64,000 nt of DNA from Rhabdornis inornatus (GCA_013397075.1 VWZS01002961.1:216598-280597), one strand, 5' to 3'. Counted from the stretch's first letter, positions 30,856-42,480 are shown. The notes: a model not told the origin generated them from the letters alone. Numbers and translations are program-made.

Positions 30856-33064
30856 TGCTGCTGGCATTGCACAGAGCAGCCAAATTCCCTGCAAATCCCC
30901 CAGGGCCCCTCAGCACACGGGGATGCTCCGGGAGGGAAGCACCAGCCCCGGCTGCTTTCACATCCCAGCCCACAGGTGACCTTCACCTGAGAGCCTCCGC
31001 CTGCGGCCGAGGCAGAGCAGGAATGGGATGGATTTTCCTTTCTGTGTGAGACACCACCCTCCTCTGCTGTGCTCTGGGAAGAGAAACAGCTCAGCTCAGC
31101 TGCTCTGTGCTGTGATCCCACAGGTACAGCCCCGGGGTGGTGGCTGGAATGTCCCCAAGCAGTGCTCAGGAACGGAGCCCCCTCCTCCCAAAACAGCTCC
31201 TCTGCCCCGGCTCCCGGGGGATAGATCTGAGACAGGAGACAAGGAGGGGAAAAAATAGAAAGAAAACAGACAATTGCCTGGAGCTGCTTCTTGTTCTGCA
31301 ACGTCGGGGCTAAAAATATCTCGGCAGAGCGTTTGTGCCCGTGGGCGCTGCAGGAGCAGCCGCCTGCTCCCCCCGTGCAGGAGCCAGAGCAGGCCCTGTG
31401 TCTGTCTTGTGGCAAGGCTGTGGTTGGCTTCTGGTCTGCTTTTCCTTCTCAACCCTGAGTGCTTCATCAGGGAGGAGCCACAGGAAAGCACTGAGAGTAA
31501 TTCAGCTCCTTGGGAATGAGGGGTGGGTGGATGCTGAGGGCAGACCCCGGTGAGTGCAGGATGCACCACAAGGATTGAACTTTCCCTGCCACAGGGGGCT
31601 CCTGGAGAGCTTTCTGTTACCTCCCTGTGCCCACAGAACACGCTGGAACTGCTTCCCAAAGTGTTTAAAGGCTGCCAGCATGAAAGGCACATGGCTGCTC
31701 TGTGATGGAGGAAATTAAAACCCCTCAAAGCAACCTGTTTGTCTGCCTGGGGAGAGCTGGATTCAGCTGGAAACATCCGTGCCTGCAGTTCCATCCTGCT
31801 GTCCCCACAGCTGGAGCATGGGAGTGCTCTGGGATGGAGAGCACAAGAGGAACATGTGTCCTTCCTCACAGGCCTGCGTGCTCAGTTTGTGTTCAGCTCC
31901 TTCATCTCTTCCCATAAGTCACACCTGCCAAACCCTCTTGGATTTGTTTCCACTCGACTTTACAGCTCTTTTTTCCTGCTTTTATTGAGACACTTGGAAG
32001 GGCAGCAGTGCCAGAGGAGTGATAAGCGGGTGTAGCCCTGCAGCAAAGTGACCAGCCTGAGGCAGCACCTTGGACTGAGCTCGTGCTGTGTTTGGGAAGC
32101 TGGGAAGGGGGGACAGCGTTCCTGGTTCTGCTGCGAGCTGGGGGATGCTGCTCATGGCTCTGCCACAGCCACGGGCACTGGGGGAACTGGGGGCTCTCCC
32201 TGGGTGCTGCCATCCCCAGGGCACGCTCGGGGGTGATTCCCCAGGGATGAGCAGAGGTGTGGGGTGGGTGCCAAGGATCCACTCCCCGCCCCACGGCCGG
32301 AGCTCTCCGGGCGGCTGCAGGGACAGGAGAGGTGCAGGATTCCCTTGGGGTTCACACAAGGATAACTGCAGCTCCTCGAAGGGATGCAGGGGAAGAGTGG
32401 GAGGGGATGCTCCTCCTCGCCATGGGGCAGCTCTGGCTCCTTCCAACAGGTCACAGCTGCAGAACCAAGGCCGTGTTTTGGTGCTCTCCTCTGCGGGTGC
32501 CCCGCGCTCAGCCCCTCCCGAGCCCTGCAGAGCCCCTCCGTGGCTGTCCCAGCCCCACAAGGTGGCTGTTGTCCCCTGGCCGGGCAGGTGGGAGCTCTTG
32601 GTGTCCTCCTTCCCCCGGCAGGCTGGCTCCGGGCGAGTCACTGCGCTAATGAGCTCGCTGGCAGCGACAACTGCATGCGCAGCACTTTGGGATGCAGCGC
32701 CTGCTGGAAATGAATTTTTAGCTCATCTAGAGCAGGGCTGCTGGCCCCAGCCCAGAGCTGGATGTGGCAGCAGCGGGAGGTGCAGCCAGGACTGAAATCC
32801 CTGCATGGGGTCAGAGGTGCAAGGACAGGAGAAAATGAGAGTTTTGTTCCCCGGTGTTTCCCAATGGAGGGAAATGCACATTTTTGTTTCCTGGGTGCTG
32901 TTTGCCAGGCTCTGCTTTTGTCCCCCTATCAGGGCAATCACCTGTGCCCAGCACAGGAGGGCTCCATCCCCCCAAAAGCCAGGACTCACTTCTGGCAGCT
33001 CTAATGAGGGGAAGCGAATCCAGGCTGGCAAACAATCCTACGTCACACCTCTCTCTGCAAAGAG
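30856..33064. other. Long GC-rich spacer
   Basis: 2.2 kb without repeats or clear AT-rich islands. CpGs cluster weakly near 31310-31350 and 32280-32330. AATTAAAACCCC near 31714 and AATGAATTTTTAGC near 32708 are isolated. No exon was recognised. Confidence 0.35.
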
Positions 33065-33480
33065 GTTTTTAGAGCTGGCTTAAATGGATTTTGGGAAATC
33101 GTCTTTGGGATTGGAGCTACAAATGGCTTTTTGATCAAAACAAAATCGTTCATTTTGAAAACTGAAACTGTTTCATTAAACATGTTTGGGCTTTGTTTGT
33201 TTATGTCAGAAGCGATAGGTTTGCCAGGGTCTGAAAATTGGAAAGTTTAAAGTATTCTTCTATCCTGGACTTTGAATCTAAAAGCACTTCAAAGGTGCTA
33301 TGGAAGAATAAGAACAATTAAAAATTTATTTCCCGGAGGGAAAAGAAATGATTAGAACGATCGGAATAAAGATCACGTCTCTATTTTCAGGCAAACTTCT
33401 CTCGGCTTTAAAGGCTGGAGATGGTATCTGGGCTGAATAGAATCGTGCAGGGGCCTTTGTGTCACTTGAAGCGGGAGAGG
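33065..33480. promoter_or_regulatory. AT-rich island, candidate regulatory element
   Basis: Contains TTTTTGATCAAAACAAAATC near 33129 (TTGATCAA is palindromic), TTCATTTTGAAAACTGAAAC, AAACATGTTTGGG, ACAATTAAAAATTTATTTCC and ATTAGAACGATCGG. It stays complex along its length. Confidence 0.45.
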
Positions 33481-34504
33481 GGAGCGTGCCCAGGGCTGCA
33501 GAAAGGCTTTGCTGACACCTGACATTTGAGGCACTCTGACTTTTTCTGAAGGCAAGCGCCTTAGAAGTGTTTTCATGAGCGGTGGTGATAATCAGGCTGC
33601 ACTCCCAGCTCCCTTGGAGCCCACGGGCTCTCCTGCAGCCGCTGGATGGGGCTGGGGGCTCCGTGTGCCTCCGGGGCTGGGTGGGCCCTGCGGAAGGAGG
33701 GAGGGCTCTGCCAGGGCCGGGTGAGGAAGGGTGGCTCAGGAAGGGAGTGTGACAATGCCCAGAGGTGCTCACCTTTCGGCATGGAGCCTCTGGGCCCCTT
33801 TCTCCTCCTCCATGAGTCCTCTGGATTTCATCCCACTTCCAAGGGACAGTGATCTATGGAGCAGAAGGCTGCTCTCAGCTCCAGTTCAGTGGAGAGGGAT
33901 GGACAGGGGATGGATGGCAGCTCTGAGCATTGCTGTTATCCCAGCCAGGCTGGAGCCCTGGCTGGCAGCTCTGTGCAGAACCTGCAGCTCCCAGCCTGTC
34001 CCTGGATCCTGTGATGGGAGCGCAGTGCTCCAAGGAACAGCAGTGGGACCAGGGGAGCGGGCTCTGTGCCTCCACCAGAGCCTGGATGGATCCTGGGAAC
34101 AAAGAAACCCGCCTTTGAAACCAGGCAGAACTGCCCAGCCCTTTGCAAAGCAGAAGCAGCTGGCTCGACTAATTAAATGTTAAAAATTCCAGCAAGACGA
34201 GTGTAGCAGAAAACAAACAGGCACGGGAGCCAGGACGGAGCGAGCTGGAAGGGATCCGTGCAGATCCCTGTCTCTCCCATATGTGTCTGCACACAGGCTG
34301 GCACCTGTGCAGCCATGTGTTCACCCTCCCCACTGCCACGCTGCACCCACTGCTCCCACATCCATCCGGGGCTCTGCCACCCCACGTCACTCCCGTGTCC
34401 CCATCCATGGACGTGTGTGGCTCTGCAGAGCCGGGGGCACGAGGTGCCTGTCCCTGTGCCAGGCTCTGCCCGGCCCGTCGGGGCAGGAGGTGGCTCCATC
34501 AGCC
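33481..34504. other. GC-rich spacer
   Basis: A short AT-rich stretch at about 34166-34195 (GACTAATTAAATGTTAAAAA) is the only deviation. Nothing else recognised. Confidence 0.35.
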
Positions 34505-35160
34505 TTTATTCCATGGTTTGGAGGAGGAGGGTAACTATTTGTTAGCGGTGGTTTTGCAAATCGGCACTTTGCGGAGAGGAAATAAGAGCCATCCATTTGT
34601 GCTGGTGCTATTAAAGATTTTCTATAAAGTGCCTACATTTCCAGTGCAGCTGAATGGATTTCTCTGCAGAAAACTGCCAGGACAGAGAGGCACAGCGGAG
34701 GAAAATATCATATACAATGATTCACAAACACATAAAAATACCCTTCCCAGCTTGGCTATTCTTCCACTGCACAACAAACACCTTGTGAGTCATTCTTGAA
34801 TGTATGGACGCATTGGAAAATGAAAGTTGGATTTGAACATTATTCATTAAGACCTGGGATTAGTTCACTTCTCCATTTAGCTCCTCAAAGCCAGCATGCC
34901 AAGTCAAGCTAAAATGCATTCTAAGGCTGCCTCAGTCACCAGGCAGCCCTAAGAGCCACAGCGCTTTTCTACATCAATGTTTCTGTATTCAGCTTAAAAA
35001 AACCCCAACTTAATTCCTTGCTCCTTGCATTGAATTAATCAGATATCTGAAGGTAGGTGGAGGCAAAAAAAATCAACATTTTTCTTGGCAGGCACATTTA
35101 AGTTGAAGGGCTGTAGCTCTTGCTGCAGACGACAAGATTGCAATGTTTAGGAGATAAAGA
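34505..35160. promoter_or_regulatory. Long AT-rich island with AP-1 site, strong CNE candidate
   Basis: A 650-bp block, perhaps two elements joined near 34860. It contains TTTGTTAGCGGTGG, TTTGCAAATCGGC, GCTATTAAAGATTTTC, a perfect AP-1 site TGAGTCA at 34786-34792, ACATTATTCATTAAGACC near 34839 and TTGAATTAATCAGATATC near 35030. It runs into CpG-island-like sequence at its right border. Confidence 0.5.
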
Positions 35161-35164
35161 AAGG

Positions 35165-35640
35165 GGATGGAGGGCATCCACGGAGTGACAGCCGCGTGCA
35201 CGCCCTGCCGCCGGCGGTGGCAAGCAGCCAGGGACGGGGACGAGCCCGCCGATGATTTACAGCCACACATTCTCTCTGCAAACACGTTAACTCCCACCTC
35301 GCAGGAACTGTTAATGAAAACTCGCGTCAGCTCTTCCAGCGCCTGTCAGACACAAAGACGCTGCTGGAGCGCAGCAGAGGTTGGGGACGGCGGCAGGGCC
35401 ACGTGCCGCCGGTGTGTGGCCACGGCCCTGTCCCCACGGCTGCCCCGTGTGTGACAGCAGGCAGGGCAGCACGAGCCCGGCACAGGGACCGGCCCCACAG
35501 ACACGAGGCACGCTGCAAACACGGCCCAAAGCCGCTGTAAAACGCTTCGCAGCTCCCACAGCGGAATTTCGGGCCAGCTCGTCACTGGCACGGTGGCCAC
35601 GCGTGAGGTGGCAGCAGCAGCATCTCCTTCCGCTGCCAAT
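35165..35640. promoter_or_regulatory. CpG-island-like region
   Basis: About 40 CpGs in 470 bp at roughly 60% G+C by eye, observed/expected near 0.9. It includes CCGCCGGCGG and ACACGTTAACTCCC, and GTTAATGAAAACTCGCGTCA at 35310-35329. The combination of CpG density and AT-rich homeodomain-like motifs suggests a promoter or a poised element. No open frame is convincing. Confidence 0.5.
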
Positions 35641-36029
35641 GGGGGAAAACAGCACAGCTGTGCTTACTGCTGCTCCCAGGGATATCCAGCCTCGTTTAAC
35701 CACAGCGTGGGGCACTTTGGTACAAACACGTGTATGATGTGGCCACGTTCCCACGACTACTCAGCTGCTGGCTTGCTGTAGCTCCCCCCTGGATGCCTAA
35801 TCCTGGATTGGGGACTGGGAACCGCTGTTCTCGGTGCATGGGGACAGTTCCTGCTGTTAGCACTTACCTGCCCTCTGAGGCTGGATTCCTCCCAGGCCGC
35901 CAGCAGGACAAATGCCACACGAGCGAGGCACCTGATGGAGGACAAGTCCAGAGAGCACTGCCGTGCCCAGGGTGTCCTGCTCGCTGCCAGCCGGCTGAGC
36001 CAGCCCTGGGCCAAGGCTGCAGCTCCCCT
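35641..36029. other. Spacer
   Basis: CpG density falls gradually. Nothing recognised. Confidence 0.3.
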
Positions 36030-36175
36030 GCATAATTTCCTAGCACCAATACCTTGGTGAGCAGCACAAGCTGCTTGTGGGCAAAGAATCAAAATTCATA
36101 GAATAAATTATACGCGCTAAATTATTTGCCCAGCTTTGTTGATTATCTGCAGTTAAAAAGTTGGAGGGAGCCGAG
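36030..36175. promoter_or_regulatory. AT-rich island, candidate regulatory element
   Basis: Holds AATCAAAATTCATAGAATAA, AATTATACGCGCTAAATTAT (about 36106-36125) and GATTATCTGCAGTTAAAAAG. The ACGCG within AT-rich sequence is notable. Confidence 0.4.
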
Positions 36176-36654
36176 CTGCTCTGCGCATAAACACCAGACA
36201 GACCCTTGCAGGCAGGAGGTGCTCGGCTCTGGCACAGCCAAGAGGAGAGCTGCCAGCCTGGAGAGGATGGGCTGCCTGCAGACCTGCTCCCCTCCAGCAT
36301 CCCGTGGGGTCGGGATGCGTGCAGCCCCACCACACAGGCAGAGAAGCTGCTACAAACCCCTTGGTGGATTTACTACCGAGTTACTCAGCGAGCTGCAGTT
36401 TGGTGGTGCTCCTACACATAAGAGGGATTTACTCTTTGCTGGCTGAGTGAAATGACGTTTGTGATGCTCTAGAACATTAGATGGCACAGACAGTTCAGTG
36501 TAAGGATCAGAACAAGCACAGGGGTTTGCAGCCCCAGATGTGGATGTGGATGACCCATGCATGGAGGAGAAGAAGGGTCCTGCTCCTCCTGTGCCTGGCC
36601 AAACTCCTCTCCCCCTGTGAGAGGAGGGAGCTCACAGTGGGTCAGCGTGTTGAA
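36176..36654. other. Spacer
   Basis: Mixed single-copy sequence; nothing recognised. Confidence 0.3.
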
Positions 36655-36832
36655 GGTCTGTGATTGAGCTCGATGATGAATCGCAGCTTGATGACTTCCT
36701 CTACATCAATGGAGCTGAACTGGCTTGGGGAAACTGTTTGATTTAAGAAGAATAGGCCTAATTTTGGAAGTGCTTCACACCCATCAATCTAAGTGAAATT
36801 CATTTATCTGAGGCACAGCTGATACGTCTCCC
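36655..36832. promoter_or_regulatory. AT-moderate segment, candidate regulatory element
   Basis: Includes GAGCTCGATGATGAATCG, CAGCTTGATGACTTCC, AATAGGCCTAATTTTGG and AAATTCATTTATCTGAGG. GATGA recurs three times in 40 bp. C/D snoRNA character was considered and rejected. Confidence 0.3.
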
Positions 36833-37015
36833 ATTTACATAGCACTAAGTGCCTCACAATCCTTGATATATTGAAGCTCACAGCAGGGGAAGAGGATAAC
36901 GCTGCTATCCCCTTTTGCAGGCGGAGAAGGGATTTTGCAGAGTAATCCAATGAGTCACGGGAGCCAAATGGGCACCAGGACTGGGAGCAGTGTCCAGTCC
37001 CCAGCCACGCTGCAG
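36833..37015. mobile_element. Possible ancient MIR/L2-like (CORE-SINE) remnant
   Basis: CATTTACATAGCACTAAGTG, then CTCACAGCAGGGGAAGAGGA, GCTATCCCCTTTTGCAG, AATGAGTCACGGGAGCC and a final ACTGGGAGCAGTGTCCAGTC appear in the same order as the familiar MIR/L2-type text (low-order counting region, CCCCATTTTACAG, GGTCACAC, GAGCC, end). Identity is low and this is from memory of the family, so it remains tentative. Likely + orientation. Confidence 0.35.
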
Positions 37016-37564
37016 GCTGGACAGGGCGGCTGCGCACACATCGGGTCTGGAGTCTGCAGGGAGGGGGCAGAATGAGCTTCAAAGCATTTCCCATCTCCCA
37101 TCTAACACGGTTTTATGAAGTGTTTGCAATGGTGTCTCAAAGGCAGGGTTGGGAGGCAGAGTGGGAATCACAGCAGTATCTGATGGAAGAGATATTTAGA
37201 GGGAAGAGACATATGGCATCTTAAATAAAAACAACCTACTCAGTGGTTAATCTCCACTTGAAAAACCTCCAGGACGGACTCCAGGTCTCCCGCTGCCGCC
37301 CTGCCACGCTGCTGGCTGGGCAGCCATGCAGCAGCCACAGTAAACGCTGCAGGGCTGGGGGAGCCAAAGCACCTTCCCCACCTCTCTATGGGGAAAAATC
37401 CCTCTGAAAATTCCAGCCTGAGATGGAGGGGCCAGGGGGTCGGTGGGACCAGCACCCCTGACTGCAGCGCCCATCCAGCAGCCTCCTCCACAGCTCTGTC
37501 TTTGGTGGGCTGGAAACAGAAGCAGGCAGGAAAAGCAAGTGTCTTCCTCCTGCAACTCTCCATG
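37016..37564. other. Spacer
   Basis: AT-richer at 37100-37255 (GACATATGGCATCTTAAATA), GC-rich afterwards. Nothing firm. Confidence 0.3.
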
Positions 37565-37870
37565 GGCGCTTAGGACAATGATGGAATACTTGGGCAATTG
37601 CACAATGTTTGTTTAATGCCAAAACTATCCTGGCCACTTTACAAACAAGCATGAGTAATGGCAGAGCGGGGGGGCAGAAGTTTCTGTCTCTTCCTCTGAG
37701 ATCTTCTGAGTGTGCACTTCTGCCGTGATTTATCCTTGTTGCAACCTTATCGGCTCACTGGGGATGTAAATCAAGCAGCCCGACATTTTACCCGGAATTC
37801 CAGTTATTTATACATAGATTGAAAGGGTGTAATTACTGCTGCTAAAAGCGGCCCGGCAGAGAGGAGGGAC
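37565..37870. promoter_or_regulatory. Candidate regulatory element
   Basis: Contains GGGCAATTGCACAATGTTTG, TGCCGTGATTTATCCTTG, GATGTAAATCAAGCAGCCCG, CCAGTTATTTATACATAG and GGTGTAATTACTGCTGC near 37827, in high-complexity sequence with CpGs. Confidence 0.4.
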
Positions 37871-38178
37871 ACAGGTGTCTGTCTCCGTGGAGGTTGGGGA
37901 TGGAAAAGTCCACGCTGGCTCCCTGCCTGTCCCTGCGCAGGAGAGGCCCCTGGCACCTTTGGGCTCTGCTGAGGAGGAGGATGGGGAGCAGGGATGGAGC
38001 CACACTCTGGCCATCAGTCCCCTGAGTGTTTGGAAAGGACTTGACTGGGGTGTCTCCCCTTTCTCCGTCTCCTGTGTCCACCCTGGGGCTGGAAAATGCA
38101 TGCCAAGGTGATCCTGGCAGGGCTCCCACATTGCTGCTCCTTCCTCTTTCTGATCTGAAGCCTAGCTGGTGATGCAGC
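37871..38178. other. GC-rich spacer
   Basis: Nothing recognised. Confidence 0.3.
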
Positions 38179-38201
38179 TAGGCTTAGGCTTAGGCTTAGG
38201 C
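38179..38201. repeat. (TTAGGC)n short tract
   Basis: Nearly four TTAGGC hexamers. GGTTAGGGTAATGG follows about 15 bp later. It is one base different from the vertebrate telomere unit and identical to that of nematodes, but at this length it is best regarded as a simple repeat. Confidence 0.85.
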
Positions 38202-38901
38202 AGTGTTGAAGGCAGTGGTTAGGGTAATGGTGAGGTTCACTGGTAGTGGTACCCCATCCCAAGCAGCCGGCACGAGGCATGCCGCAGGCTCTGCATGGTC
38301 CCCATCCCACCCACACTCCAGCCAGGCTAATTCCATGGCAGTCTCCTGCACAAGTCCGCTGCCAAATTTGCCTTCAGCTCCAGGCAGCCGCTGCCTGTTT
38401 CATCTCTAAGTCACCATGTACTTTAACAGCCTCTCCCTGATCCCTTGTAATCTCGTTTTTTTCCACTGCTCCCTCCCCTTCCCTCTCTCTGGCAGCTGCA
38501 GAGCCAGCAGCAGCCCCACACGCCTCTTCAAGGCTGGAGAGCACCCCGGCAGTGCCCTGGTCCCTGAGCAAGCCCTGGCCAGGATGGCCAGAGCCACATC
38601 CCTGCAGGACCAGGGGATGCAGCCCCAGGGCCACCATGCACCTCTCCAGGATGCCCTTCAGAGGCCCAGCATGAGAGACATCTAAAATTCATAAATGTCA
38701 AGGAGGAAAGGAAGTGAGGACAACTAAATATAGAAATCCAAACACCTCCTTTTCGGCTACAGAAGCAGCGTGATGTGCACAGCCCAAAAGCCTCCTTAGA
38801 CGTGAGCCTGGCTCAGCACTGAAGGCAGTGGTGCTGGAAGGGAGGTGTGCTCATCTTCCTGGAGCCAAGGTAGCAAAGGCTGACTCCAGCAACATGTGCA
38901 C
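38202..38901. other. Spacer
   Basis: GC-rich, with a small AT-rich patch near 38685-38750 (CTAAATATAGAAATCC). Nothing recognised up to the CR1 fragment. Confidence 0.3.
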
Positions 38902-39045
38902 AGCTTCTACTCTGCTCAGGTGAGACCCCACCTGAGCACTGCATCCAGCTCTGGATCATCATCCTTCCTTCCGCAGGGAAAGGCAGACATGGACCTCCTA
39001 CATCCACACCAAAGGAGAACCACAACGATGGTCAGAGGGCTCAGC
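38902..39045 (+). mobile_element. CR1 LINE fragment, end of ORF2 (decayed)
   Basis: The sequence GCTCAGGTGAGACCCCACCT, then GCATCCAGCTCTGGATC, GACATGGACCTCC, CAAAGGAGAACCACAACGATG and GTCAGAGGGCTCAG follows the order of the CR1 ORF2 C-terminal coding region. In one frame it translates to YSAQVRPHL and, further on, KADMDLL and MVRGLSS, which match conserved phrases at the CR1 protein end. A small insertion near 38956-38985 (TCATCATCCTTCCTTCC) disturbs alignment. It is a non-functional old copy. Confidence 0.85.
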
Positions 39046-40224
39046 AGCCCATCCTCACCCCTCTCTGCACACATTGTGACACTCCCAATCCCAGATCTTT
39101 CTGTCCCAGGAGCTGTAGGGCTGTCTGCAATGTCTTGTTTGTTGTGCCCAAATTCAGGAGCTTTCCCAGTCTTACATGCTCCCACCAGAAGCCAGGAGTT
39201 CATCCACGTCACAGCCTGCCTTGGGAGATGGAAGTGAAACCTCTGTTGTTGCTGCATTGAGAATGTCTTTTCTTTCTGTTCCGCAGGAAATCTCACTGTT
39301 TACTTCTCCATTCTGCTGCAAAGGGAACAGAAATGGGTCCTGAAGTGTCTGGATTTGCTGTGGAAGGAAGATTTGGATTTTCCTACAGGGAATCGTGTAG
39401 CAGAAACAGCTGAAACCCGACAAGAAATCCAGGGTTGTCAGAATCTTCAGTGTCTGCTTTAATTATTAGTCTGGTGGGATTTTCTCGGAAATTGTATTTC
39501 CACAGTGATAACAGTTATCACTTTATTTTAGAGCCTGGGCTATTCACAAGGCAGGAAGGAGCAGGATCAGTGCGGGGAGGAGCTTCCAGGACACACTCAC
39601 AAGAGTGAAGTGTTGGCTTCCCTGTGCCCAGGGCAGCCAGGCTGGCAGTGCCCCGTCCTGGAACACCCCACCAGGGGCTGGCAGGACTCAGCCCATGTGC
39701 CCTGCAAGTTCTGTGGAACAGAAATGGGGTGCTAGGGTCAGCTCACTCCCAGCACAGCCAGCGTCTCTCCACTCCTATCATTTTTGTTGGGAAGTTTTAT
39801 CTTTTTAATTTGTTGCCTATCATGCATTGTCTGATTAATTATTGCTTCTCTGCAGGGAGGACTGGAGTTTACAGAGCAGTCCAGCAGCAGCGCTGGCTTT
39901 GCCCCCCTGGCAGGCTGGTCGATAATAATGACTCAGCATTTGGCTGCTCCGTGGGCATTTCAGAAGCACTTTATTAAAAAGTACCCAGTGCATGCATCGA
40001 CCATAAATCCGGGCAGGAGCTGCCGAGCGTGCCGTGGGCTGGAGCTGCCCCTGCTCCCTGCCAGCGCCAGCCTTTCATTGCATTGAGCTGCTCGCCGTGT
40101 CCTTCAGCCACAATAAAATTCCCTTTACAGCCACATCTCTCCGTCAGCACAGCCAGAGCCCGTCCCTGAAGGAGCCTTCCCGTCCAGCAGCCGAGCTGTG
40201 AGTGCTGGGGAAGGTGCAGCGGCA
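39046..40224. other. Spacer
   Basis: Mixed composition, AT-richer at about 39240-39540 (GCTTTAATTATTAGTCTGG near 39458) and 39775-39860 (GTCTGATTAATTATTGC near 39829). These may be two small regulatory islands, without sharp borders. Confidence 0.35.
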
Positions 40225-40480
40225 GGACGAGCAGTAATGAAATGCAGTTGAACATTTCCAGCGCTGAGTAAACCATATGTCTTCATAATTTGATTGTGCC
40301 CCGGTCCCCCAGGTACCTCCCAGCTCTATTGAACACCGATGGAGTTATTTGGAATCATAAATAATATTATCAAAGAGGGTCTGCTGGGTAAACAGAGCTG
40401 GTGTATAAATTGTCAGCGGCGGTATTGATTGTTCTGAGCTGACTAATGAATTATTCTGTTTAAGGGGCTGTGCAAGCAGC
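40225..40480. promoter_or_regulatory. AT-rich island, strong CNE candidate
   Basis: TCATAATTTGATTGTGCCCC is followed by GGAATCATAAATAATATTAT running into ATCAAAG (TCF/LEF-type, 40369-40375). Then come GTGTATAAATTGTCAGCGGC, GGTATTGATTGTTC and GACTAATGAATTATTC. CpGs sit between AT-rich motifs. Confidence 0.5.
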
Positions 40481-40939
40481 GCTCAGCGTTTTCAAGGCAG
40501 GGCCTTTGGATGCTTCCCCTGGCGCTGCTGGGCTTTGCTGTCCTGGCCAGGACAGCCCCAGGGCAGCAGCCCCGGGGCACAGTGAGGCCAGGGCAAGTGC
40601 CCAGGGCATCAGTCACAGGCGATTGGAAAAACATCACCCGACCCTTCAGTTCCACCCCTTCATCTTCCCCTCCTCCTTTCTCCTCTCCCCTCCTCCCTCC
40701 CTCTTTATTGACCTGGCAGGACCCCATGTGGCATGTGGGGCTGCTCTCAGATGGGCACCAGAGACCTGCCAAGGCCACCCAAGGCTTCCCACCCGATCCC
40801 AGGGGAGCTCTGCTCTGTTCCTGCAGGGAGCCCAGGCACTTCTCCCTCCTCTTTCCGTATCTTGGCTTTTGGGCCTTGCATCTCTTTAAATTGGGGCTTT
40901 TTCCCCAGCTGCCTTACACCCTGCCCCAGAAGGAGGAGA
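40481..40939. other. Spacer
   Basis: GC-rich then pyrimidine-rich (40640-40710); nothing recognised. Confidence 0.3.
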
Positions 40940-41215
40940 AATGAGCCATCCTTTTTAACAGGACTTGTCTATTTTTCCCTCACCTGCGTAATAGGTTCTG
41001 TTAAATTTCCAGTTTTCCATCCCTTTGATGTGAGGGACTCCAAACGCTTCCCGCTAATCTCATGCAGCAGCGCCTGAGACGCTGAAGGCGCTGGCGGGGA
41101 GATGGCAGGGAACCAACCAACAATTACTGGTGTTTGGGGGCTGGGGCAGCACGGAGACACAGCTCATTTCTAAATAAATTATGCCATTAAAACAGTTTTG
41201 TTCTTTTTCCCTGCT
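40940..41215. promoter_or_regulatory. Candidate regulatory element
   Basis: Contains CACCTGCGTAATAGG, TTCTGTTAAATTTCC, CTTCCCGCTAATCTCATGC, ACCAACAATTACTGG and AAATAAATTATGCCATTAAA. Four CpGs lie in GCGCCTGAGACGCTGAAGGC near 41069. Confidence 0.4.
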
Positions 41216-41907
41216 TTTTGGGCTGCAGGCTCAGCAGGGAGGAGGCAGAGCAGGAGCATCCCGCTGGAGCCACGGCTGGCTGTGGCAGGAGGAAGAGGAG
41301 GGTGGCTGTGCCTGGGAACAAGCCCTGGCACTGGGTCCTGCCCACCAAGGCTGTGCTTCCCGTTTTCCTGGGGATGTGGCTGTGCCTGCTGTTCTGAGAA
41401 CATTTAAAGGAAGCCTGGTTATTTCCCTTCCAAAGCAGAGCAGGATCATTTCTCCCTGCCCCTTTGCCAGACCATTAAGCATTACTGAGTTCATCATTTT
41501 CCCTCTTGTCTCCATTCATGTTCCCTTTCTTCCCGAATCCTGGGAAGACCCTTGCTCACAGCTGTGGGTTTAGCATCCAAGAATTTCAAGCACTTGCTTC
41601 AACTTCCATGAAAATTTAAATGTTGCCACGTCCTTACCAACGGGCAGTGTTAGGCAGAGCCCCAGCTCAGCATGTCCTGGGGAGCAAAGCGAGCTGGTTG
41701 CCCAGATGGGATTTATTTGGTGAGTGAAGGTTTTGGGAGCTCCTGGAGATGCTGTCCCCTCAGCTGGGGATTCAGGGAACGCTCCCTGGAGCAGGATGGA
41801 GCGGGATGCCTGGGAGCAGGGGAGCACAAGGGACGTGCCCATCTGCTCCAGGTGTGGAAGGCTGGCAAGGGGTTAAGCAGAGCACCCAGGGCTGAGTGTC
41901 CAGCGTG
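41216..41907. other. Spacer
   Basis: Single-copy and mostly GC-rich. AAGCATTACTGAG near 41477 is isolated. Nothing recognised. Confidence 0.3.
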
Positions 41908-42480
41908 ATTCAGGCCATTTAATTAGTGTCCCATGCTCCGGGAGTTCGATAGCGTTTCCCCCCGGGAGGAGCGCACCGGCTCACATATATTGCCTGTTAT
42001 CTTTCAAGTACTCTGAGCAGAATGCTTTTTCAGTAACCTCATCAAAGGATAAGCCAGGATTCAGATAAGCTTTTCAAGGAGGAAGTCAGGGTTATAATTT
42101 TCAGAGACTTCTGAATGTCACCTCCAATTTTCGGCTCCGCCGTTGGAGCGGCCGTTTTTGGAAGGCACCCAGGCTCAGATATTGAAATGGGTGACCTGTG
42201 GACTCGGGCCTCCTCAGTTCCTGGTCATCGTCAGCCTGGCAGATCTTGGAGTTAAAAGTGCCCGAGATTTCTGACTTTATAATAATGTGGTTTCTCAGAA
42301 GTGCAAATTACAGAGGAATTGGTGCTAAACTCCCCATTAACTATAGAGCCCGAGAAATCCTCGGTGTCCCAAATTACCTGTCACTTTCTCTGTAACATGG
42401 CATAATTTTGCTGCTTAAAAAAAATAAAAAAAAATAAAGGGCTGTATTTGAGATTTCAGTGAAATTCCTAATTGAGTGTG
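41908..42480. promoter_or_regulatory. Long AT-rich island, strong CNE candidate
   Basis: TAATTA at 41920-41925, GGGAGTTCGATAGCG, TCACATATATTGCC, GTTATCTTTCAAGTAC, TCATCAAAGGATAAGCC, CCTCCAATTTTCGGCTCC and GCTCC-GCCGTT-GGAGC at about 42133-42148 (5-bp inverted repeat) lead to TTTATAATAATGTGG, GTGCAAATTACAG and CCATTAACTATAG. Mixed CpG and AT motifs over 570 bp. It ends in an A-rich simple tract at 42416-42437. Confidence 0.5.

Noticed and set aside
36668..36720. C/D-box snoRNA-like string (ATGATGA ... CTGA)
   Set aside because: No terminal stem complementarity outside the boxes and no proper D'/C' arrangement.
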